Positions 57,925-64,000 of a stretch of 64,000 nucleotides of DNA are shown piece after piece. The stretch lies in NCBI GenBank assembly GCA_965214875.1, contig OZ243980.1:3100001-3164000 (forward strand), in the 5' to 3' direction. The notes beneath the pieces were generated by a model. The model was given only the letters and a program-made list of their open reading frames with translations. It made no database searches and was not told the DNA's origin. The translations under genes were made by a program, and so were the position numbers. How positions within the stretch are numbered: position 1 is the stretch's first letter; each line of letters begins with the position of its first letter. Source of the stretch: CBDAUN01 sp965214875. Its GTDB lineage: Bacteria > Pseudomonadota > Gammaproteobacteria > Arenicellales > JAJDZL01.

Positions 57925-58418
57925 CGGGTTGATTTGAGATTGCTTTTTCCGGGTTCGCTTAAGGCGTATTGCAGCGGCAGTGCGGTGGTGTACTTGATTC
58001 GCTCCATTGCGAAGCTGGAACTGACATCGTTCAGTTCCGCCGCGGCAATCAGTCGCTTGTAGAAACGATCATATTCGTCGATATCGGGAACCACCACTCG
58101 CATCAGATAGTCGATCTGGCCGCTCATTCGATAGAATTCGACGACTTCCGGAAAGGCGGCAACCGCCCTCGAAAACGACTCGAACCAGGCCGCATTGTGC
58201 TGATTGGTGCGAACCGCCACGAACACGTCGACACCAAGGTTGAGCTTGTCGCGGTCGAGCAAGCCGACTTTCGAGCGAATGACGCCATCGCGCTCGAGAT
58301 TGCGGATGCGGCGCCAGCAGGGCGTTGTGGTTAGATTGACACGTTCGGCGATTTCATGAGTCGGCATGGTTGCGTCGAACTGAATATAGTTTAGAATTTC
58401 AAGATCAATTTTATCCAT
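57921..58418 (-). CDS. Lrp/AsnC-family transcriptional regulator
   Basis: The 165-residue regulator starts at MDKIDLEILNYIQFDATMPT (ATG 58418). N-terminal helix-turn-helix HEIAERVNLTTTPCWRRIRN, then the RAM ligand-binding domain (VFVAVRTNQHNAAWFESFSR ... GQIDYLMRVVVPDIDEYDRF). Likely controls its own operon with the acetoacetyl-CoA synthetase and maybe the divergent HDAC-like gene. Confidence 0.93.
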
Positions 58419-58653
58419 AGCATGATTATTGGCAGTTTGCAAAATATAAAAGAAAAATATACCCAATGTTTGCTGATAGGTGTAAGTTTGTTGAATTTGC
58501 TGGCTTGGTCTGCGCTTGCCTGATCGATTTCAATCGGCCTTGCGCCGTATCATTGTTGCAACAACAGCTTGGCGCAAAGACGCAGCAACAGCTTGGCGCA
58601 AAGACATATTCTGATCGGCAGTGCATTTAAATGGCATCAAGGAGTAGCGAGGC
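58419..58653. promoter_or_regulatory. Divergent control region, lrp-type gene / amidohydrolase gene
   Basis: About 235 bp. It should hold both divergent promoters and Lrp-type sites. A 20-bp sequence is directly repeated at 58562 and 58586. Confidence 0.45.
58562..58605. repeat. Two direct copies of CAACAGCTTGGCGCAAAGAC
   Basis: Copies at 58562-58581 and 58586-58605, a 24-bp period, about 50 bp upstream of the amidohydrolase ATG. Spacing of about two helical turns would suit a regulator binding in tandem. Confidence 0.7.
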
Positions 58654-59688
58654 ATGAAAACGGTTTGCAGCGAAAAGCATCGATTTCACTTTCCCAAAGG
58701 AGAGCTTTATGGAGGGGAGTTGGTGCGCCCATTCGAATGTCCCGAACGTTGGGACTACATTGTCGAACAGCTGCAAGACAGGGGATATGGCGAGCTGCTT
58801 GAACCTGATTCATTTGATGTTGGGCTGGCGCAAAAGGTTCATGCTCCGGATTTCATCGAGTTTCTCTCGACCGCTTGGGAGGAGTGGAGCAAGACGGGCA
58901 TGCCCGGAGATGCTATCCCGACCGTGTTTCCCGCCCGGCGGATGCACAACGATCGGAGGCCGGACCATATTGATGGAAAGCTGGGATACTACAGCATGGC
59001 GATCGAGACTGCGATCACCTCAGGAACTTGGACCGCCACGCAATCGGCGGCAGCTTGCGCGGTGACGGCGCAAAGACTGGTCGCGCAAGAACGCGCAGCG
59101 TTTGCACTTTGCCGCCCGCCTGGGCATCACGCTGGAATCAATATGTACGGCGGCTATTGCTTTTTGAATAATGCAGCAATTGCAGCGCAGGGATTTCTGG
59201 ATGACGGAGCGTCGAGGGTTGCATTGCTCGACGTTGATTTTCATCATGGCAATGGCAGCCAAGATATTTTCTATGATCGGGAGGATGTTTTTTTTCTGTC
59301 ATTGCATGGGCGGCCTCAAGATGCATTTCCGCATTTTCTCGGCTATGCCGATGAGCAGGGTTCAGGACTTGGCGAGGGTTTCAACAGCAACTATCCGATG
59401 CCGCCTGACACGGAATTTTCAGTGTGGTTCGGAGCGTTGCAGGACGCTTGTCGAAAAATTGACGGTTATGCTCCAGATGCCCTGGTTGTTTCCCTCGGGG
59501 TCGATACATTCAAGGATGACCCGATCAGTTTTTTCAAGCTGAATAGCGGAGACTTCATTCGCTATGGCGAAGTGATTGGCGCCTTGAATCTGCCGACATT
59601 GTTCGTCATGGAAGGCGGCTATGCCGTCTCGGAGATCGGTGTCAACACGGTCAATGTGCTGGATGGATTCCATACCTCGTTTGGATGA
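58654..59688 (+). CDS. Acetylpolyamine aminohydrolase / HDAC-like protein
   Basis: The 344-residue zinc amidohydrolase has the class II HDAC/AphA motifs: CRPPGHHAGINMYGGYCFLN (paired His), LLDVDFHHGNGSQDIFYDRE (zinc Asp/His), and the later zinc Asp in VSLGVDTFKDDP. It removes acetyl groups from acetylpolyamines or similar substrates. ATG at 58654 preceded by AAGGAGTAGCGAGGC. Divergent from the Lrp-type gene. Confidence 0.92.
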   Translation: MKTVCSEKHRFHFPKGELYGGELVRPFECPERWDYIVEQLQDRGYGELLEPDSFDVGLAQKVHAPDFIEFLSTAWEEWSKTGMPGDAIPTVFPARRMHNDRRPDHIDGKLGYYSMAIETAITSGTWTATQSAAACAVTAQRLVAQERAAFALCRPPGHHAGINMYGGYCFLNNAAIAAQGFLDDGASRVALLDVDFHHGNGSQDIFYDREDVFFLSLHGRPQDAFPHFLGYADEQGSGLGEGFNSNYPMPPDTEFSVWFGALQDACRKIDGYAPDALVVSLGVDTFKDDPISFFKLNSGDFIRYGEVIGALNLPTLFVMEGGYAVSEIGVNTVNVLDGFHTSFG

Positions 59689-59711
59689 TCGTTGAAATGG
59701 AGTCGCAAAAT

Positions 59712-59740
59712 TTCTGTTTATCCACGGTTAGCCGTATAAT
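59712..59740 (+). promoter_or_regulatory. Promoter of the tRNA cluster
   Basis: TATAAT at 59735-59740 with a weak -35 (TTCTGT, 59712-59717) and 17-bp spacing; tRNA-Pro begins 22 bp downstream. Confidence 0.65.
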
Positions 59741-59761
59741 TCGCCACCATGGAACGAAAAT

Positions 59762-59838
<77 letters not shown>

Positions 59839-59847
59839 TAAAACTGT

Positions 59848-60151
59848 GCGCCCGTAGCTCAACGGGATAGAGCAACGGCCTTCATTAGGAGCCTCCCAAG
59901 GGAAATTCGGAACCTTCGGAGTGCAGAGCACTGTATCGGTGGAACCTTAACGCATTGCGGCGATGGCAATACCGAGGAAACCGCGCTAGCGGGATCCGTA
60001 GAGACTATGCGTGCTCCGCCTGAGATGGTGAAGATATAGTCCAGACCACAAACACGCGGCATCGCTATTGTAGTCATGTCGGTGTGGCAGCGAAAGCTGT
60101 AGTGGTATGCTAAGCCGTAGGTTGCAGGTTCGAGTCCTGCCGGGCGTGCCA
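59848..60151 (+). tRNA. tRNA-Arg (UCU) interrupted by a group I intron
   Basis: Exon 1 is 59848-59882 and exon 2 is 60110-60151. Joined, they give a normal 77-nt tRNA: acceptor GCGCCCG/CGGGCGT, D arm GCTC...GAGC, anticodon arm ACGGC-CTTCTAA-GCCGT (anticodon TCT), T arm GCAGG-TTCGAGT-CCTGC and an encoded CCA. The intron lies between anticodon positions 34 and 35. Without splicing the tRNA could not function, so the intron must be active or another copy must serve AGA/AGG codons. Confidence 0.92.
59883..60109 (+). ncRNA. Group I (IC3-like) self-splicing intron in tRNA-Arg
   Basis: A 227-nt intron after a T (exon 1 ...GGCCTT) and ending in G (...GGTATG), the group I rule. Core blocks match the Azoarcus tRNA-Ile intron in my memory: GTAGAGACTA (P7 5' strand region), GGTGAAGATATAGTCCAG (P7 3' strand region), ATGGCAATACCGAG and GGAAACC (J/P domain), and a P9-like hairpin with a GAAA tetraloop (GGCAGCGAAAGCTGT). 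P1 can form between GGCC-TT and the intron's AGG-AGCC, with a U.G pair at the splice site. No ORF inside. Confidence 0.9.
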
Positions 60152-60202
60152 TGGATGGCTATGCGTGTGAAGCATGGCAACCGATCAGGGTTTTGAGCAG
60201 TA

Positions 60203-60219
60203 TCTCAGTTTGAAAATTA
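60203..60219 (+). repeat. 17-bp inverted repeat, left copy
   Basis: TCTCAGTTTGAAAATTA; an inverted copy with one mismatch lies at 60982-60998, and an identical direct copy lies at 13190. The pair brackets the poly-C gene that separates tRNA-Arg from tRNA-His. Confidence 0.8.
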
Positions 60220-60285
60220 GTTCCTCCTTTGGAACATGGCATCAGCTATAATTACGCATCATCAACCATCATGGAGAAAATCATC

Positions 60286-60913
60286 ATGAAATTGCTTTAT
60301 ACCCCCCCCCTCCATTAAGCGACTGACGGCACAAGCCATCGTCATGGCGGCGATGGCCCTGCCCGCAGCGGTCCACGCGCAGACTCAGCCCCAATGGCTT
60401 GGACCTGCAACACAAATCTGCGAAGGCACTTGTGTTTTGTTTCTAGAGTCATTAACAAGTAGTGACTATAGCTCGGCAACCTTCAATCTTGTTCTTGACA
60501 GGAGTGCTCTCCCGGAAAACTACCTTGCGGGGGCGGGATGCATGAATGCCCGCACGGAGACAGGCTGGCGATGCAATCCGGATTGGATTGTGGCGGTCTA
60601 CACGCTCCCGAACCAGCCGCGCCAGGACGGCGGCTATCTGGCCCCGCGCGGATTCATCATCGCGACGCAGAATATCGGGAAGATCAACAAGGAGGGACAA
60701 CCAGGAATTAGCAAAATCATTACGTTTGACAGCTCGACTCCGGGCACGATCAGCTACACTTGCAAGGAGAAATACTCGGGGCTTCAGGCCTATACGAACT
60801 ATAGGGTTCTTGTCTATCCGCGGAACCGGGTCAACTGGCACAAGTCGCTAGCTTGGCGCGACTTCCAAACCCGGCGCATTCCCGACAACCCTCACCCCAA
60901 CTATTGCGGATAG
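60286..60913 (+). CDS. Phase-variable exported protein in the tRNA cluster (OFF as read)
   Basis: ATG at 60286 with GGAG upstream reads MKLLYTPP and then stops at TAA (60316) because of nine C. With eight C the frame becomes PPSIKRLTAQAIVMAAMALP...VHAQ, a full signal peptide, and continues to 60913 (208 residues). The mature part has cysteines (ATQICEGTC, GCMNARTETGWRC) and the FnIII-like SGLQAYTNYRVLVYP ... WRDFQT pattern seen in the genes at 13281 and 31379. An internal ATG at 60344 would give only a partial leader. A GC hairpin (GGGCGGCCCGGCCGCCC, about 60945) follows. Confidence 0.75.
60302..60310 (+). repeat. Poly-C tract, C9
   Basis: Nine C in codons 6-9 of the gene at 60286. Eight or eleven restores the signal-peptide frame. 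Confidence 0.9.
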
Positions 60914-60981
60914 CCCCGGGCGGCCCGCGCGTATCGGACAAGGCAGGGCGGCCCGGCCGCCCTTTGCCATGCAGGCACGCG

Positions 60982-60998
60982 TGATTTTCAAACTGAGA
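60982..60998 (-). repeat. 17-bp inverted repeat, right copy
   Basis: TGATTTTCAAACTGAGA, the inverted partner of 60203-60219 (one mismatch). About 780 bp lie between the copies. Confidence 0.8.
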
Positions 60999-61090
60999 CG
61001 CTGCCAGGTTTTGGATCTTCAAGCGGTACCATGTAGATTTTGTGTACAATCACACCGTCACAGCGATCTTCTGTGGCCTTGCTTGAAAAT

Positions 61091-61167
61091 GGTGGGCGTA
61101 GCTCAGTTGGTAGAGCTCTGGATTGTGGTTCCAGCGGTCGTGGGTTCGATCCCCATCGTCCACCCCA
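61091..61167 (+). tRNA. tRNA-His (GUG)
   Basis: 77 nt including the extra 5' G typical of tRNA-His (G-1 opposite C73), acceptor GTGGGCG/CGTCCAC, anticodon arm CTGGA-TTGTGGT-TCCAG, T arm GTGGG-TTCGATC-CCCAT, CCA encoded. Confidence 0.97.
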
Positions 61168-61272
61168 CTTGACTCGGCATCGCTTGATGATCAGCCCGGG
61201 CCGAGTTCGCTTGGATCTGAGACAAAACGCGCCTCCTCTTTTGCAGACCACTTTGCCAGCGCAACTGATCTA

Positions 61273-62235
61273 ATGCACTTCGCAACTCTTGAAGAAATTC
61301 GTTCTGTTGCGGCATTCGTGGGATGTTACGTTGCTCCAACGCCGCAATACAAATGGCCTTTGCTGAACCAAAGATTCACATCTGAAATCTGGGTCAAGCA
61401 TGAGAACCATACGCCGATCGGCTCATTCAAGATTCGTGGCGGTTTGAACTATATCCGCAAGCGCAGTTTGAAGACATTGGTCACGGCCACACGCGGAAAC
61501 CATGGCCAATCGGTTGCATATGCGGCAGCCACAATTGGCGCTAAGGCTACCGTGGTCGCGCCTCGCGGCAACAGCAAAGAGAAGAACGATGCAATGAAGG
61601 CGCTTGGAGCTGAATTGATTGAGCATGGCGACGACTTTGATGATGCCAAGGCCTATGCGGAGTCTCTAGCTGCCGATAGGCGCGCGCATTATTTTCCATC
61701 GATTCATCCCGATCTGATTGATGGTGTTTCAACGTATGCGTTGGAGCTGTTCACGACTGTTGCGGATCTCGACGCAATCTACGTGCCTATCGGCCTAGGG
61801 TCTGGGATCTGCGGCGTTATATCTGCCCGTGAAGCTTTGGGATGCACCCCAGCAATAGTCGGCGTTGTCGCAGAAAATGCGGATGCATATGCTCAGTCGT
61901 TCGAACAGAAAGCGCCTATACAAACCGCTTCTCCAACTACGATTGCCGATGGGTTGGCATTGCGGGTACCGGACCCGCGTGTCTTGCGAACGCTAAATGA
62001 ATGCATTTCGCGCGTGGTACGTGTCAGCGAGAGTGAAATCGCAGAATCGATGCGCCATTTCTTTACCGACACGCACAATGTTGTCGAAGGGGCTGGGGCT
62101 GCGTCGCTTGCCGCGGTACTGAAGGAGGATGCCGAACGGAACTATCGGCGGATTGCTGTGATTGCCACAGGTGGAAATGTCGATACCGAGATTTACCGCA
62201 ACGTATTATCCGGTCCGGATGCGGCGGATTGCTGA
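61273..62235 (+). CDS. Threonine/serine dehydratase-like PLP enzyme
   Basis: The 320-residue fold-type II enzyme has the PLP Lys in IGSFKIRGGLNYI, the Asn/Gly loop ATRGNHGQSVAYAAA and the phosphate-binding PIGLGSGICGVISA, and ends ATGGNVDTEIYRNVL. It lacks the regulatory ACT domain, like catabolic threonine dehydratases or hydroxyaspartate ammonia-lyases. ATG at 61273, about 105 bp after tRNA-His. Confidence 0.88.
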   Translation: MHFATLEEIRSVAAFVGCYVAPTPQYKWPLLNQRFTSEIWVKHENHTPIGSFKIRGGLNYIRKRSLKTLVTATRGNHGQSVAYAAATIGAKATVVAPRGNSKEKNDAMKALGAELIEHGDDFDDAKAYAESLAADRRAHYFPSIHPDLIDGVSTYALELFTTVADLDAIYVPIGLGSGICGVISAREALGCTPAIVGVVAENADAYAQSFEQKAPIQTASPTTIADGLALRVPDPRVLRTLNECISRVVRVSESEIAESMRHFFTDTHNVVEGAGAASLAAVLKEDAERNYRRIAVIATGGNVDTEIYRNVLSGPDAADC

Positions 62236-62342
62236 CGGAAGGTAAAACAACCGATGACGATTTGCCGCGCGGTCGGCAGAGCCGTCAACTTCTGCACATG
62301 CGCAATCGATAATCTAAACGAAATTGCGCATATTTCACTATT

Positions 62343-62930
62343 ACCCAAAATCCGCATTAGAGATTTTAGCGGGCGGATTTTCGCCGGAATTTGACGTTGC
62401 GAGGGAGATTCCGGCACGGGCCGCCGCGATGCCGGGTATCTTTGCCGGCGCATCGGCGCCGCAAAGCGGATCGGAACGAAAAATCAGCAATAGCCCCAAA
62501 TGCGCCGGGGCGCGGCAGCTTTTGCCGCGCTCGCGCTTTTCGGCGTTTTCGGCGGCTGCGGCACCAGGACCATCGCCCGGACCGCGCCGCCTGCGCGTCG
62601 CACAGCTTCAGCACCCGCCCCTGGCATGGCGCACAATCTTGTCCGCCTTGCAGCAAAGCCGCCGGCGCATGATCTCGATGCGCATCGACTCGAAGCTCGC
62701 ATGCAGCACGCGGCGCATAAGCCCAAACTTGCTTGAAAGCGATCATGCACAGCGTGAAATGCAGCGCGTCGGCATCGAAGTCGCTGCCCGGAAGATGCGC
62801 CGCACCGAAGACGCTTCAGAAGCTCGCGGATGCGGTTCTGCGAATCCTCGCCCCCTGCGGCTGCATCAGCGGACCGCCCGCGAGTCGCTCCGCTGGCAGA
62901 ATCTCATCGCCACAGCCCGGCAGGCGTAGC
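62343..62930 (-). mobile_element. IS1380-family 3' remnant, minus orientation
   Basis: Begins with the end sequence ACCCAAAATCCGCATTAGAG. Minus-strand frames contain CQRSDSRAVR (as in the plus-strand element, CRRSDSRAVR) and RRVLHASFESMRIEIMRRRL, the C-terminal part of IS1380 transposases, broken by several frameshifts. Confidence 0.7.
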
Positions 62931-64000
62931 CGCCCCGCAACAGCGCCGCCAACACCGGCCCAGGGCCCAGGGTGTCGTCGCGCGGCTGATGCCGGGGCCG
63001 GGCAGCAACCGCGGCTTGCGCCCGGGGGCGTATTTGACGACGTTCATGCTGATGATGCGCGAGGGCTCGCGGCATCTGAGCGGAGTGGCGCAGCTGCGCG
63101 AGGAGCGGCCGCTGCTGGAGCTGCTCGGCATCCGCCGGCTGCCGGGCGACGACGCCTTGGGCCGCACGCTGCATGCCCTGCAGCTGGCGGACCGCCGGCT
63201 GCTGGCAGTCGCGCCGCGCCATCGGAAAAGGGCGGCCCTGGACATCGACGCGACCGCGGCGCTGCGAGAAGTCTTCGGCGGAGTCCGCATGCAAGAAGGA
63301 GCGGGGCTGCATGCCGATCGTCGGCCATATCGCCGAGACCGGCATGGCGGCGGGTGCGGAGTTCAGGGGCGGCCCGGTCTCGCCGAACGCGCGCAACTGC
63401 GAGTTCGTCCGCCAGTGCGAGCGCGCCCTGCCCAAGGGCGCCGAGGCGCATCGCGCCCGCATCGACGCGGCGGGCTACCAGGCGAGGATCATCAACCGCT
63501 TCACGAGCCGGGGAATCGGCTACGCGGTCCGCGCCAGGCTCGACGCGAGCGTGGCCGGGCAGACCGGGGCGCTGGACGAGTCGCGGCGGCAGCCCTTCAT
63601 CGAGCGCGACGGGACGGCGAGCCTGGCGCAGCGGACGGCGCAGTTCCTGCACTCGATGAACGACACGCCCGAAGCGTTCGCGGCGGTGGTGCAGCGGAGG
63701 CGAAAGTCCGGCCGGCAGGAGCTCGAGCTCGATTGCCCGCAGGCCGGCGACACCCTGTCGCAGGGCGGCTGCATCTACCGGGCGCTGGCGACCAGCTTCT
63801 GCCGGCGGAGCGACTCGCGGGCGGTCCGCTGATGCAGCCGCAGGGGCGACGACTCCGAAAATCGCATCCGCGAGCTTCGCAGCGGCTTCGGCGCGGCGCA
63901 TCCCCCGTGCAGCGACTTCCATGCCAACGCGCTGCATTCCGCGCTGCGCATGCTCGCGTTCAACCTGTTCGCGCCGATGCGCCAGGCGCTGGACGCGAGC
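62931..64000 (+). mobile_element. IS1380-family element, plus orientation, running off the window
   Basis: Frames in succession encode LTTFMLMMREGSRHLSGVAQ-like, LLELLGIRRLPGDDALGRTL, RKRAALDIDATAALREVFGG (first Asp), KKERGCMPIVGHIAETGMAA, and ELRSGFGAAHPPCSDFHANA at the edge. These are consecutive parts of an IS1380 transposase, but at least two frame changes (near 63290 and 63830) interrupt it. It lies head-to-head with the remnant on its left. Confidence 0.75.

Noticed and set aside
59859..60152. Minus-strand frame beginning MARPAGLEPATYGLA over the tRNA-Arg region
   Set aside because: This is the well-known spurious translation of the antisense of a tRNA 3' end; the region is explained by the tRNA exons and the group I intron. 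The similar frames over tRNA-Pro (MVGIEGFEPPTSCSQS) and tRNA-His are rejected for the same reason.

Overview
The window looks like a piece of the chromosome of a sulfur-oxidising, probably host-associated gammaproteobacterium. Evidence: an aprM-aprB-aprA operon (dissimilatory adenylylsulfate reductase of the sulfur-oxidiser type with the AprM anchor), a petA-petB-petC-sspA-sspB-hslV-hslU block in a typical gamma/betaproteobacterial order, a Pro-Arg-His tRNA cluster, and many decayed insertion sequences and pseudogenes of the kind seen in symbiont genomes. Core genes are about 50-55% GC; several accessory blocks are clearly more AT-rich.

Layout. 1-10.5 kb: end of a TPR protein, aprA/B/M, an Rpn-type nuclease, quinone oxidoreductase, DjlA, a serine hydrolase, a DMT-family permease and msrB. 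10.5-13.9 kb: a cluster of small exported Cys-rich or beta-sandwich proteins, two of which share an apparently identical 233-bp 3' end. 14.1 kb: argB. 15.3-26.6 kb: an accessory/defence island with an AAA ATPase cut by an IS481-family element, a compact AT-rich operon (multi-TM protein, TIR-like protein, SDH_sah/ClpP-like protease, small protein), an Abi-alpha/DUF4393 gene split by another IS481 copy, exported-protein genes, a restriction-modification remnant, an ISNCY element and a frameshifted Fic gene. 26.7-31.1 kb: GMC oxidoreductase with its Tat-exported small subunit, glyoxalase, a broken PIN toxin-antitoxin pair and an Hsp20 chaperone. 31.4-33.6 kb: more exported-protein genes and a coiled-coil membrane protein. 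33.6-41.6 kb: hslUV, sspBA, petCBA and a large TPR protein. 41.7-47.1 kb: IS mosaic around an intact AAA ATPase. 47.1-58.4 kb: ThDP enzyme, TauD-like dioxygenase, CMD-family protein, peptide-type ABC transporter lacking its binding protein, FrdB-like protein, acetoacetyl-CoA synthetase and an Lrp/AsnC regulator. 58.6-62.2 kb: acetylpolyamine/HDAC-like amidohydrolase, the tRNA cluster and a threonine dehydratase-like enzyme. 62.3-64 kb: IS1380 remnants.

Three things stand out. First, a dispersed family of exported proteins has poly-C tracts of 9-10 residues just after the start codon, inside the signal-peptide coding region (13.3, 22.3, 32.1 and 60.3 kb, plus an eroded copy at 33.6 kb). In every case the displayed tract length puts the ATG out of frame with the rest of the gene, and loss or gain of one C restores the signal peptide. 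This is the pattern of a phase-variable secretome. Second, a tRNA-Arg(UCU) gene at 59.85 kb is interrupted in its anticodon loop by a 227-nt group I intron resembling the Azoarcus tRNA-Ile intron. Third, the four-gene TIR-like/SDH-protease operon at 17.5-19.6 kb is a candidate antiphage system of uncharacterised composition.

All C-tract and frameshift statements assume that the homopolymer lengths in the given sequence are real and not assembly errors.
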